A DNA stretch of 64,000 nt from Verrucomicrobiota bacterium (GTDB lineage Bacteria; Verrucomicrobiota; Verrucomicrobiia; Opitutales; Opitutaceae), in the NCBI GenBank assembly GCA_023433275.1, contig JAEZDN010000021.1, positions 62,001 through 126,000 on the forward strand, in the 5' to 3' direction. Each line of letters opens with the position of its first letter. Position 1 is the stretch's first letter. The position numbers and the translations under genes are program-made. The notes under the pieces are model-generated. The model saw only the letters and a program-made list of their open reading frames with translations. It did not search any database and was not told where the DNA came from. Below are positions 28,532 through 37,565 of this stretch, piece by piece.

Positions 28532-31500
28532 TCACGCTCGCAGCTTGATGATCAGATCCTTCGCCTCAACGGCGTCCCCGACGCCAGCGTTGAGTTCGGC
28601 CACCACACCATCGGCCGCCGCATAGACCGTCGTCTGCATTTTCATCGCCTCCATCATGAAAAGTTTGTCGCCCTTGACCACCTTCGCGCCGACGGAGACG
28701 GACATGATCACGATCAGTCCGGGGATGGGGGCCGGCACGTGCAACGGGTCCGCCAGGTCAGCCTTGGGCCGCGCCTTGGACTTGGTCACCGCGGTCCGAT
28801 CCTGGATGATCGCCTCCCGCACAATGCCATTCAATTCATACGTGATCGTCCGGCGGCCATCCTTGTCCGCGACGCCCACGCCAATCAACCGGATGATCAA
28901 AACCTTTCCCTCCTCGATCTCGACGGAAATCTCCTCGCCCGGCTTGAGCCCGTAAAAGAACGCTGAGCTGGGCAGCACGCTGACGTCACCGTATTCCCGC
29001 TGGTGCTTCGCGAAATCGGCGAACACCGCCGGGTACATGAGATGGGAGTACAGGTCGTCGTCCGACGCGGGGCGCTTGAGCTTGTCGCTTAGCTCGGCTC
29101 GCAGCGCGGCCAGGCTTGATTCCTCCGCCCGCGCATCGCGGGACGGCTTTTTCGAGGTTTTTTTCATCGCCGCGAGATACCGGGCTTTCGCTTCCTTGAA
29201 CCGCTTGTCGCCGAGCACGGCGCGCCACATGGGCTCCGGCCAGCCGCCTTCGGGCCAGCCGAGGCCGCCCATGAGCATGTCGATCACGCTTTCGGGAAAC
29301 GGCGTGGCGCCGGGTTCGAGGTTGACCACATCCGCGGGCTTGATCCCGCGTGAAAAAAGGAAAAGCGCCAGGTCGCCGACGACCTTCGAGGAGGGCGTAA
29401 CCTTGACGATGTCCCCGAAGAGCTGGTTGACCTCCGCGTAGGTGCGCGCGATCTCGGGCCAGCGGTGCGACACGCCCATCGACGCGGCCTGCTCCCGCAG
29501 GTTCGTGTACTGCCCGCCGGGCATTTCGTGCAGGTAAACCTCCGCGGAACCGGTGCGCGGCGCGGTGTCGAACGGCCGGTATATTTCCCGCACCTGTTCC
29601 CAATAATCGGAAAAGGCATTCAGCCGGTCGAGGTCCAGGCCAGTGTCCCGCGGCGTGTGTTGGAGCGCGGCGACCACCGAGTTGAGGTTCGGCTGCGAGG
29701 TGCTGCCGCTCATGGAGGCGAGCGCGAGATCCACGACGTTCACGCCTGCATCCGCAGCGCGGAGCACCGACGCCGCGGCGATCCCGCTGGTGTCATGCGT
29801 ATGAAAATGCACCGGCAGGCCGACTTCCTCGCGGAGGGTCTTGACCAGCTTGTGCGCCGCGTACGGGCGGCACAGCCCGGCCATGTCCTTGATCGCGAGG
29901 AAATGCGCGCCCATGCGCTCCAGCTCCTTCGCCAGCCTCACATAATACTTCAGGGAGAACTTGTCCCGGCGCTCATCCAGGATGTCGCCGGTGTAGCAGA
30001 TTGCGGCCTCGCAGACCGCATGCGTGTCCTGCACCGCTTCCATGCCCACGCGCAGGTTGGGCAGGTAGTTCAGCGAGTCGAAGATGCGGAAGATATCCAT
30101 GCCCGACGCCGCGGCATGGCGCACGAAACCGGCCACGATGTGGTCCGGATAGTTGGTGTAACCGACCGCGTTTGCGCCGCGAAACAGCATTTGGAAGCAG
30201 ATGTTCGGCACGCGGGCGCGGATCTGGCGCAGGCGCTCCCACGGGTCCTCGTTCAGGAATCGCATCGCGGTGTCGAAGGTCGCCCCACCCCACATCTCGA
30301 GGGAGAACAGTCCCGGCGCCTGCTGCGCCCGCGCGCTGGCGCACGCCAGCATGTCGTAGCTCCGCACGCGCGTGGCCATCAACGATTGATGGGCGTCGCG
30401 GAAGGTGGTGTCGGTAACGAGGAGCCGTTTCTGGCGCAGGGTCCACTCGGCGAATTTTTTCGGTCCGAGTTCCAGGAGGAGCTGGCGGGTGCCCGCCGCA
30501 GGTTGCCCGGGGCCCGTCGCGGGAGGCACCGGCGTGGCGAAGGACTTTTCCGGCCGGAAGCCCTTGGCGTGCGGATTGCCATTCACGATGACGTTGCCGA
30601 GGAAGTTCAACAGCTTGGTCGCGCGGTCGCGGCGCGGCTTGAACGCGAACAGCTCCGGCGAGGTGTCGATCAGCGAGGTGGTGGCCGCGCCGGAACGGAA
30701 CAGCGGGTGCGCGATGAGGTTCTCGAGGAACGGGATGTTGGTCTTCACGCCGCGGACGCGGAATTCCGACAGCGCGCGCTGCGTGCGCTGCATCGCCGCC
30801 TCGTAGGTCCGCGCGCTGGAAACCAGCTTCACCAGCATGGAATCATAAAACGGCGTGATCACCGCGCCGGAGAAGCCCATGCCGCCGTCCAGGCGGATGC
30901 CCAGCCCGCCGGGTGAGCGGTATGCCATGATGCGTCCGTAGTCGGGAATGAACTTGTTCGCCGGGTCCTCCGTCGTGATCCGGCACTGGATGGCGTAGCC
31001 GTGGCAGGGCACGTCGGCCTGGCGGGGCATGCCGACCTCGGGGGAATGCAGGGCGTGGCCCTGCGCGATGAGGATTTGCGCCCGGACCAGATCGAGCCCG
31101 GTCACCACCTCGGTGACCGTGTGTTCAACCTGGATGCGCGGATTCATCTCGATGAAGAACCACTCGTGACGATCGAGGTCGTAGAGGAATTCGATCGTGC
31201 CGGCATTGTCGTATTTCACCGCGCGCGCCATCCGCGCCGCCGCCTCGCACAGCTCCGCGATGATTTCCTTCGGCAGGCCAAAGCTGGGAGCGACCTCGAC
31301 GACCTTCTGGTGCCGGCGCTGCACCGAGCAGTCCCGCTCGTACAGGTGGATCACATTGCCGTGCTTGTCGCCCAGCACCTGCACCTCGATGTGCTTCGCC
31401 CGCGAAATGTATTTCTCGAGGAACACCGCGGGATTGCCGAACGCGCGCTCCGCCTCCCCCTGCGCCTCGTCGAGCAGCGCACCCAGGTCCGACGCCTTGT

Positions 31501-32056
31501 GCACCACGCGCATGCCGCGTCCACCACCGCCGAAGGCCGCCTTGATGATCAGTGGGAACCCAATGCTCCGGGCGATCTTCATCGCCTCCTGCCGGTCGGT
31601 CACCGGCTCCTCCGTCCCGGGCAGGACCGGCACGTCGATCTTCTTGGCCAGGGCGCGGGCGGCCGTCTTGTCGCCCATCATCTCGAGCAACTCCGGACGC
31701 GGGCCGACCCATGTGATGCCGGCCGCCTCCACCGCGCGGGCAAAGTCGGCGTTTTCGGAGAGAAATCCATAACCAGGATGAACCGCATCCACCCCATGCG
31801 CCTTGGCCACGCCGACGATGCTGTGGATGTCCAGATAGGCCGCGACCGGCCCTTTGCCGGTGCCCACCTGATAGGCTTCGTCCGCCTTGTAACGATGAAT
31901 GCCCAGGCGATCCTCATGCGCGAAAACGGCGACGGTCCGCATGCCGAGTTCGGTGCCCGCCCGAAAAATGCGGACGGCGATTTCGCTGCGGTTGGCCGCC
32001 ATGAGCTTGCGGATTGGGCGCACTTCAGGCGCGGAAGAGTCGGCGTGGAAGGACAT
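28532..32056 (-). CDS. pyc: Pyruvate carboxylase (single chain)
   Basis: A 1174-residue biotin enzyme, full family length, that carboxylates pyruvate to oxaloacetate with ATP and bicarbonate. Domain order: biotin carboxylase (KLMAANRSEIAVRIFRAG; ATP grasp KAAFGGGGRGMRVVH; EMNPRIQVEHTVTE), carboxyltransferase (TTFRDAHQSLMATRVRSYDM; IKDMAGLCRPYAA; HTHDTSGIAAAS), and biotinyl carrier (MMEAMKMQ, biotin-Lys at K1139). The ATG at 32056 yields MSFHADSSAPEVRPIRK; the longer open frame upstream is not needed. It sits upstream of the repeat region and downstream of the hydroxyacid oxidase, both transcribed the same way, so it can feed oxaloacetate from pyruvate made by that module. Confidence 0.97.
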   Translation of the reverse strand: MSFHADSSAPEVRPIRKLMAANRSEIAVRIFRAGTELGMRTVAVFAHEDRLGIHRYKADEAYQVGTGKGPVAAYLDIHSIVGVAKAHGVDAVHPGYGFLSENADFARAVEAAGITWVGPRPELLEMMGDKTAARALAKKIDVPVLPGTEEPVTDRQEAMKIARSIGFPLIIKAAFGGGGRGMRVVHKASDLGALLDEAQGEAERAFGNPAVFLEKYISRAKHIEVQVLGDKHGNVIHLYERDCSVQRRHQKVVEVAPSFGLPKEIIAELCEAAARMARAVKYDNAGTIEFLYDLDRHEWFFIEMNPRIQVEHTVTEVVTGLDLVRAQILIAQGHALHSPEVGMPRQADVPCHGYAIQCRITTEDPANKFIPDYGRIMAYRSPGGLGIRLDGGMGFSGAVITPFYDSMLVKLVSSARTYEAAMQRTQRALSEFRVRGVKTNIPFLENLIAHPLFRSGAATTSLIDTSPELFAFKPRRDRATKLLNFLGNVIVNGNPHAKGFRPEKSFATPVPPATGPGQPAAGTRQLLLELGPKKFAEWTLRQKRLLVTDTTFRDAHQSLMATRVRSYDMLACASARAQQAPGLFSLEMWGGATFDTAMRFLNEDPWERLRQIRARVPNICFQMLFRGANAVGYTNYPDHIVAGFVRHAAASGMDIFRIFDSLNYLPNLRVGMEAVQDTHAVCEAAICYTGDILDERRDKFSLKYYVRLAKELERMGAHFLAIKDMAGLCRPYAAHKLVKTLREEVGLPVHFHTHDTSGIAAASVLRAADAGVNVVDLALASMSGSTSQPNLNSVVAALQHTPRDTGLDLDRLNAFSDYWEQVREIYRPFDTAPRTGSAEVYLHEMPGGQYTNLREQAASMGVSHRWPEIARTYAEVNQLFGDIVKVTPSSKVVGDLALFLFSRGIKPADVVNLEPGATPFPESVIDMLMGGLGWPEGGWPEPMWRAVLGDKRFKEAKARYLAAMKKTSKKPSRDARAEESSLAALRAELSDKLKRPASDDDLYSHLMYPAVFADFAKHQREYGDVSVLPSSAFFYGLKPGEEISVEIEEGKVLIIRLIGVGVADKDGRRTITYELNGIVREAIIQDRTAVTKSKARPKADLADPLHVPAPIPGLIVIMSVSVGAKVVKGDKLFMMEAMKMQTTVYAAADGVVAELNAGVGDAVEAKDLIIKLRA

Positions 32057-32201
32057 CTGGGGGTAAGGTCCGTGGAATCTGAAATGCACCGGATCGGAGG
32101 CAACGAAAGATTTCAGCGGACCGTGGGAACGGCCGAGTCCGCCCAACGCGCGTCCATCGGATCGACCGCCGCAAGCGATAAGCGAGTCCTCCTATTCGCC
32201 A

Positions 32202-32292
32202 TCCCTGGAGCAGGCCCGCCCTCGGGCCGGTCGTCGGCCGAGAAAAGCGTGGCTCTCATCCCGCCGGGGCGAGCGCGCCCCGGCTCCAGGGA
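32202..32292. repeat. Compound palindromic element between the FAD oxidase gene and pyc
   Basis: The outer arms TCCCTGGAGC (32202-32211) and GCTCCAGGGA (32283-32292) are perfectly inverted. Inside are two perfect hairpins: GGCCCG-4-CGGGCC at 32213-32228, and GCCGGGGCG with CGCCCCGGC around an AGCG loop at 32263-32284. The second hairpin has the same stem as one at 36128-36153. On the minus strand it follows the oxidase stop by 54 bp, so it may also act as transcript 3'-end structure. No T-tract is present. Confidence 0.75.
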
Positions 32293-32345
32293 ATGCCGGC
32301 CTCAATTCCGGGCGCCCAAACGTCCGTCACGCGCGCGAGCTCCGC

Positions 32346-33779
32346 TCACTTGTGATCCCACGGCAGATGGACCTGCAATTTCTGGTACTTCCAGATCCAG
32401 ACCTCGTCGAACATCTTCCCGGGATTCAAAATACCGCGCGGGTCGAGGGCATTTTTCACCGCCCGCATCGCTTTAACCTGAGCCGGGGAATGCTGGATGC
32501 GCAGGAACGGCGTCTTCGCCAGGCCAATGCCGTGCTCGCCTGAAATCGCCCCCCCGAGGCCGACGACCGTTTCCATCAAGTCCCGCACCGCCGCTTCAGC
32601 CGCCTTGGTTTCCCGCGGGTTCGCGCGGTGATACATGATATTCACGTGCAGGTTTCCGTCGGCGAGGTGCCCGAAGGTGGGAATGGCCAGACCGGAGGTT
32701 TTCTTGACGCCCGCGAGGTAGCGCGCGAATTTCTCATAGTTCCGCATGGGCACGACGATATCCTCGTTCAGCTTGGCGTCGCCGAGTTCGAACATCGCGC
32801 CGGAGCACTTGCGCCGCACCGCCCACAATTCCTCGGCCTCGGTCCGGCTGCGCGCCTCCTTGAATCCGAGCGCCTGTCCCTTCGCCCAGGCCAGCACCTC
32901 GCGCTTGACCTCCCTGACCTCGCTGACGGAGCCCGCCAGTTCGAGGAGGATCACCGGGCGACCCGCCTGGCCGGGGAAAACCGTCCGGCCCGTGGCCCGC
33001 TCGGCGCAGAGCACGCTTTCCCGATCGAGGAATTCGCAGATGGCCGGCTGGACCCGCGCGCGAAAAAGCGCCTTGATCGCCTTGAGCGCGATCACTTCGT
33101 CGGAAAACGACGTGAGCACCGTCCAGCGCGCGGCGGGCTGCGGCACCAGTTTCAACACCGCCCCGGTCACCACGCCCAGCATGCCCTCGCTACCGATCCA
33201 CAGGTCGCGGAGATTGAATCCCGCGGCGAATTTCTTGGTCGCGGTGCCCCACTCCACGAACTCCCCGGTGGGCAGGTAGCCGCGCAGGGCGATGATGAAG
33301 TCGCGCGTGACGCCGTACTTCCCGCCGTGCATGCCGCCGGCATTGCAGGCGATGTTGCCGCCGATCGTGCAGTATGCCTTCGAGGACGGATCCGGCGGAT
33401 AAAACCAGCCGTGCGCCGCGGCCGCCTCCTGAATCGCGCCCGTGACGGCCCCGGCCTGGACGTGCGCCATCCCGGCGTCCGCATCGATGGTGATTTCGGC
33501 CAGGCGCAGCATGTCGATCACCCATCCACCGCGCACCGGCGCCGCCGAACCCATGAGCGTCGTGCCCCGGCCGCGCACCGTGACGGGAATGCGATGCCGG
33601 TTGGCCAGTTCGAGCACGATCCCGATGTCGGACTCGCGCCGCGGCGTGATCACGGCGTCGGGCAGGAAGGAAATCTTGCTGCTGTCGAAAGAGGCGGCCC
33701 ACCGGCCTTTTTCGGATACGTCCACCATGGCCCCCAGCCGACGCTTAAGGGAGGCAGTGACTTGCGCAGAGGTTTTCAT
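32346..33779 (-). CDS. FAD-linked 2-hydroxyacid oxidase/dehydrogenase (GlcD / D-lactate dehydrogenase type)
   Basis: A 477-residue flavoprotein of the glycolate oxidase D-subunit / D-lactate dehydrogenase group. The PCMH FAD domain has VRGRGTTLMGSAAPVRGGWVID, then GWFYPPDPSSKAYCTIGGNIACNAGG and GSEGMLGVVT. The C-terminal FAD-oxidase domain has PTFGHLADGNLHVNIMY, ISGEHGIGLAKTPFL and a final LDPRGILNPGK. It would oxidise a D-2-hydroxyacid to the 2-oxoacid, passing electrons to quinone or cytochrome. No GlcE or GlcF partner is present. The ATG at 33779 was chosen; the frame upstream to 33917 overlaps the divergent dehydrogenase gene. Confidence 0.87.
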   Translation of the reverse strand: MKTSAQVTASLKRRLGAMVDVSEKGRWAASFDSSKISFLPDAVITPRRESDIGIVLELANRHRIPVTVRGRGTTLMGSAAPVRGGWVIDMLRLAEITIDADAGMAHVQAGAVTGAIQEAAAAHGWFYPPDPSSKAYCTIGGNIACNAGGMHGGKYGVTRDFIIALRGYLPTGEFVEWGTATKKFAAGFNLRDLWIGSEGMLGVVTGAVLKLVPQPAARWTVLTSFSDEVIALKAIKALFRARVQPAICEFLDRESVLCAERATGRTVFPGQAGRPVILLELAGSVSEVREVKREVLAWAKGQALGFKEARSRTEAEELWAVRRKCSGAMFELGDAKLNEDIVVPMRNYEKFARYLAGVKKTSGLAIPTFGHLADGNLHVNIMYHRANPRETKAAEAAVRDLMETVVGLGGAISGEHGIGLAKTPFLRIQHSPAQVKAMRAVKNALDPRGILNPGKMFDEVWIWKYQKLQVHLPWDHK

Positions 33780-33891
33780 TAGCGAAACGTCAGCCAACGA
33801 GATTTTTGCCGTCAGCGCAACCCGCATGACAGGGCCGGGCCAAGATTCGCTTTGTGTGCACCCATCGCGTGTGTTCAGCTCGCGACTCCCC

Positions 33892-34872
33892 ATGACCCGC
33901 ATACTTCTCACCACCACCTCGTTTCAAGACACTCCCGGCGCCCACCATCAGATGCTGGCCGACACCGGATGGGAAATCATCCGCGCCCGCGGTCCGCTCA
34001 ATGAAGCCGACACCCTCGCCCTCGTGGGCGACATCGACGGCTACATCTGCGGCGACGACATGATCACGCGCGCCGTGCTCGAGAAGGCGCGCCCCCGGCT
34101 CAAGGTCATCAGCAAGTACGGCATCGGTGTCGACAAGATCGACGTGAAGTCCTGCACGGAGTTCGGCCTGCCGCTGCTCTTCACGCCCGGGGTCAATCAC
34201 ACGACGGTTGCGGAGCACACCTTCCTGCTCCTGCTGGCACTCGAGAAGAACTTCCTCTACCACACTGATTCCACCCGGGCCAACACGTGGAAGCGCAAGA
34301 CCGGCCACGAACTGCTCGAGAAAACCATCGGCATCATCGGACTCGGCCGCATCGGCAAGGAAGTCGCAATCCGGGCCCGGGCATTTGGCATGAACGTCAT
34401 CGGCTTCGATGTCTATTGGGACGAGAAATTTGCCGCCGCCCACAACGTGAAGCGGGCCGCCACTCTCGATGAGGTGTACGCGGCCTCCGATTACCTTTCG
34501 TTGCACACCAACCTCACGCCCGAGACGCGCGACATGATCAGCGCGAAGTCATTTTCGAAAATGAAGAAGGGCGTGCTGATCCTCAACTGCGCCCGCGGCG
34601 AGATCGTGCACACGGCCGACATGGTTGAGGCCCTGAAATCCGGCCAGGTCGGGGGCTATGGCACCGACGTGCTCGATACGGAGCCCCCCACCCCGGACCA
34701 CCCGCTCCTCAAGCTGCCAAATGTGGTGTGCACCCCGCACATCGGCTCGCGCACCTACGAGAGCGTCGTGCGCCAGGCGACCACCGCCGTGAAGAACCTG
34801 ATCCTCGCCATGAACGGGGAAAAGCCCCTCGCGCAGATCAACCCCGAGGTGCCGGTGCGCAAGGTCGTCTGA
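33892..34872 (+). CDS. NAD-dependent D-2-hydroxyacid dehydrogenase (SerA/SlcC-like)
   Basis: A 326-residue member of the D-isomer-specific 2-hydroxyacid dehydrogenases. The dinucleotide loop GIIGLGRIGKEVAIRARAFG ends in GFD, whose Asp favours NAD. The catalytic trio lies in NCARGEIV (Arg), VLDTEPP (Glu) and TPHIGS (His). It lacks the ACT domain of classical SerA, so a catabolic or special 2-hydroxyacid role (for example 3-phosphoglycerate, sulfolactate or lactate) is as likely as serine synthesis. The ATG at 33892 gives family length. It is divergent from the FAD oxidase and 117 bp upstream of a second, unrelated hydroxyacid dehydrogenase. Confidence 0.88.
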   Translation: MTRILLTTTSFQDTPGAHHQMLADTGWEIIRARGPLNEADTLALVGDIDGYICGDDMITRAVLEKARPRLKVISKYGIGVDKIDVKSCTEFGLPLLFTPGVNHTTVAEHTFLLLLALEKNFLYHTDSTRANTWKRKTGHELLEKTIGIIGLGRIGKEVAIRARAFGMNVIGFDVYWDEKFAAAHNVKRAATLDEVYAASDYLSLHTNLTPETRDMISAKSFSKMKKGVLILNCARGEIVHTADMVEALKSGQVGGYGTDVLDTEPPTPDHPLLKLPNVVCTPHIGSRTYESVVRQATTAVKNLILAMNGEKPLAQINPEVPVRKVV

Positions 34873-34885
34873 CCTTGCGCGAGCC

Positions 34886-34970
34886 TTCAGCAATCAGCTG
34901 TCAGCTCGCAGCCCAGGACCGCTCAACCATCTCAAGAAAACTCAATCCAAGCTGACAGCTGATCGCTGAA
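34886..34970. repeat. Near-perfect long inverted repeat between two dehydrogenase genes
   Basis: Arms at 34886-34906 and 34950-34970 match at 20 of 21 positions (core ATCAGCTGTCAGCT / AGCTGACAGCTGAT) with a 43-base loop. The element fills most of the 117-bp gap. In RNA it would form a stable stem-loop between the two reading frames. It has no T-tract and looks like a mobile-type dispersed repeat more than a classical terminator. Confidence 0.85.
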
Positions 34971-34989
34971 AGCTCACCGCTCTTCCCCC

Positions 34990-36087
34990 ATGCCCGACAC
35001 CTACTTCATTGTCCCTGAATCCCAGCACAACGCCCTCGTCCAGGCCGCGTACCAGCACCGCGGTTTCCATGCCGACGAAGCGGCCGAGGGCGCCGCGGTC
35101 TGCGCGGACGCCTCGCGCCATGGCATCCGCACCCACAACGGCATCAAGGCGCTCCACCTCGATCACCTCTTCGGCTCCGGCTCGAAGGGCTGCGTGCCGG
35201 GCGCCCAGATCGTCGAGAAGCCGACGAAGTTTGAAGCCGTGCGGATCTGGGACGCCAACCGCAAGCTGGGACAGTCCACCGCGGTTCGGGCCATGAATGA
35301 AGCCATCCGCCTCGCCGACAAGTATGGCGTTGGCACCGTGTCGGTCGACAACGCCTTCCATTACCTGTGGGGCGGCGGGTATGTCATGGACGCCGCCCGG
35401 CGCGGCTACATCGCGTACACGAACTGCACCGCGGCCCTCGCCGAGGTCGTGCCGTTCGGCGGAAAATTTCCCACGCTCGGCACCAACCCGCACTCCTGGG
35501 GCTTTCCCACCATGGACGCGGTCGGTTACCCGATCGTCATCGACTGGGCCACGTCCGTCGTCGCGATGGGGCGTGTGCAACAGCTCGCCCGCGAGGGCAA
35601 GTCGCTGCCCCCGGACGCCGCCGTTGATGAAAACGGCAAGGTGACCACGGACCCGCAAAAAGCCCGGTACCTCATTCCCTTCGGCGCGCACAAGGGCTAC
35701 GGCCTGGCGTTGATCAACGAGATCGTCGGCGGATTCATCGGTGGTTCCCTTCCCACCATTCGCAATCGCTGGACTCAGGCCGAAGGCGACAAGGGCACCT
35801 GCTGTTTCTTTTTCCAGGTCATCCATCCCGATGCCATCAACGGCGGCGCGTTCGCCAAGGGCCGCAACCAGCAGCAAAACGTGAAGGCGGTCATCGACGA
35901 CGTGCTCGGCCATGGGAATGAGAAGTGCATGTTGCCCGGCCAGCTCGAGGCCGGCTGGGCGAAGCACAGTGCCGCGGCCGGCGGCCTCCTGTTCACCGCG
36001 GCGGAGATCGAGGCCTTCAACGAGATTGCGAACGAGGCGGGCCAGCCCCGCTGGGATCCCGCCTCCTTCAAGACCGTCGTGATCTGA
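34990..36087 (+). CDS. Malate/L-lactate dehydrogenase family oxidoreductase (Ldh_2; ComC/YiaK/AllD-type)
   Basis: A 365-residue member of the Ldh_2 family, structurally unrelated to classical lactate dehydrogenase. It contains the conserved SRHGIRTHNGI block with the catalytic His, then SVDNAFHYLWGGGYVMDAARRG, FGGKFPTLGTNPHSWGFP and IPFGAHKGYGLALINEIVGG. Members reduce 2-oxoacids with NAD(P)H (malate, 2,3-diketogulonate, ureidoglycolate, sulfolactate). Residue differences for cofactor choice cannot be settled here. It follows the D-2-hydroxyacid dehydrogenase on the same strand, separated by an inverted repeat. Confidence 0.87.
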   Translation: MPDTYFIVPESQHNALVQAAYQHRGFHADEAAEGAAVCADASRHGIRTHNGIKALHLDHLFGSGSKGCVPGAQIVEKPTKFEAVRIWDANRKLGQSTAVRAMNEAIRLADKYGVGTVSVDNAFHYLWGGGYVMDAARRGYIAYTNCTAALAEVVPFGGKFPTLGTNPHSWGFPTMDAVGYPIVIDWATSVVAMGRVQQLAREGKSLPPDAAVDENGKVTTDPQKARYLIPFGAHKGYGLALINEIVGGFIGGSLPTIRNRWTQAEGDKGTCCFFFQVIHPDAINGGAFAKGRNQQQNVKAVIDDVLGHGNEKCMLPGQLEAGWAKHSAAAGGLLFTAAEIEAFNEIANEAGQPRWDPASFKTVVI

Positions 36088-36127
36088 GTCCGGCGGAATC
36101 TCGCGTGCATTGAAACACCTGCGTTTG

Positions 36128-36153
36128 GCGCCGGGGCGCCCTCGCCCCGGCGC
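36128..36153. repeat. Perfect GC hairpin of the CGCCCCGG type
   Basis: An 11-bp perfect stem, GCGCCGGGGCG with CGCCCCGGCGC around a CCCT loop, 40 bp after the Ldh_2 stop. The inner nine base pairs equal the hairpin at 32263-32284, so both are members of one small palindromic repeat family. It could end or protect the transcript, but no U-run follows. Confidence 0.75.
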
Positions 36154-36248
36154 GATCAATTCGCCCGCTCGCGGTTTGGCTCCCTTTCCGCCCAGCCGGA
36201 CAATTATCCCATGGCGCTGGCGATGACCCGCGCTACGTTGCTGCTCCC

Positions 36249-37484
36249 GTGATCGCACCATTCGGCATCAGGCAGCTGATCCATCCCTGGCGCCGGCTCC
36301 TCGCCGAGCCGGAAATGGGAATCCTCATGCTCAGCAACATGGTGCTGGGCCTGGCCTATTCCTTTGTCGTCCCCTTCTACTCGATGTGGGGTACGATCGA
36401 GGTGGGCATGTCGCCGGTCGGATTCGGCGTGTTCATGACGATCACCTCGGTCGCCGGCATCGTGATCAGCACCGCCCTCGCGCGCTGGTCCGACACGCAT
36501 ATCAGCCGGCGCTCAATCCTGCTCCTCGGTTGCGCCGCCGGTTTCGTGGGCTACCTGGGATACGGCTATGTGCGCAACGTCATCGCCCTGACCTTGATCG
36601 GCTCGATCGCCCTCGGCATTTCGTCGGTCACCTTCACCCAGCTCTTCGCCTACCAGCGCGAGTCCCTGCCGCGGTACGGTATTCCGCAAAACGAGGCGCC
36701 GTTGTACATGAACATCTTTCGCCTGCTGTTCTCGCTTTCCTGGACGATCGGGCCGGCGATTTCGGCCTGGGTGATGATCCATTATTCCTATCCGGGAATC
36801 TTCCTGATCTGCGCGCTCTTCTTCCTGGTTCTGTTCGGCATCGTCTGGTTCTGCATTCCCGCGCGCCCGCCGCCCGCCGCCAGCGTTGCGGCCAAGGTGC
36901 CGCTCAGCCGCGTGCTGCGGCGCCCGGACCTCCTCTGCTACTTTGCCGCCATCGCCCTCGTGTTCATTTGCACGACGATGGGCATGATGAACCTTCCGCT
37001 CATGATCCTGCGCGAGCTGCACGGCACCGAGGCGCAGATCGGCATCGCCTACAGCGTGGCCCCGGTTTTCGAACTACCGCTCATGTTCTGGTTTGGCGTG
37101 CTCGCCTCGCGCGGCGACCCCGGCCGGCTCATCCGTTGGGGCGTGATCATTGCCATCGCCTACTACGCGCTGCTGTCACAAGTCCACGCCGCCTGGCACA
37201 TCTATATTCTGCAGGTTTTGAGCGCGGCCATGATTGCCGTGGTGTCGGGCATCGCGATCACCTTCTTCCAAAGCTACATTCCCGACCAGCCCGGGACGGC
37301 CACTAATTTGTACCAAACCGCGAATCGCATCGGCTCAACCATCGGTTACCTTTCCTTTGGCGGCCTGGCGAACGCGTTCGGCTACCGCGCGGTCTTCCTG
37401 GTTTGTGCGGTCCTGTGCTCGGGAGCTTTCCTGCTGCTGTGGCTCGCCCGGGAAAAACACGAGCAGGCGGCGGGAGCCGGGTGA
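36249..37484 (+). CDS. Major facilitator superfamily transporter
   Basis: A 411-residue, 12-helix permease. N-terminal MFS features are GFGVFMTITSVAGIVISTALARWSD, the loop 2-3 motif region with SRRS, and VGYLGYGYV. The C-terminal half has APVFELPLMFWFGVLASRGD and QTANRIGSTIGYLSFGGLA, as in sugar-efflux (SET)-type transporters. It starts with GTG at 36249. It follows the two hydroxyacid dehydrogenases on the same strand, which suggests import or export of the same substrate, but this is inferred from position only. Confidence 0.82.
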   Translation: MIAPFGIRQLIHPWRRLLAEPEMGILMLSNMVLGLAYSFVVPFYSMWGTIEVGMSPVGFGVFMTITSVAGIVISTALARWSDTHISRRSILLLGCAAGFVGYLGYGYVRNVIALTLIGSIALGISSVTFTQLFAYQRESLPRYGIPQNEAPLYMNIFRLLFSLSWTIGPAISAWVMIHYSYPGIFLICALFFLVLFGIVWFCIPARPPPAASVAAKVPLSRVLRRPDLLCYFAAIALVFICTTMGMMNLPLMILRELHGTEAQIGIAYSVAPVFELPLMFWFGVLASRGDPGRLIRWGVIIAIAYYALLSQVHAAWHIYILQVLSAAMIAVVSGIAITFFQSYIPDQPGTATNLYQTANRIGSTIGYLSFGGLANAFGYRAVFLVCAVLCSGAFLLLWLAREKHEQAAGAG

Positions 37485-37565
37485 GTCGCCCGTTTCCTTC
37501 ACCCCAAGGCGGAACTATCAGATGCAACGAGACTACTCCGTGCGCGCAGTCGGACTATTCCGTGG

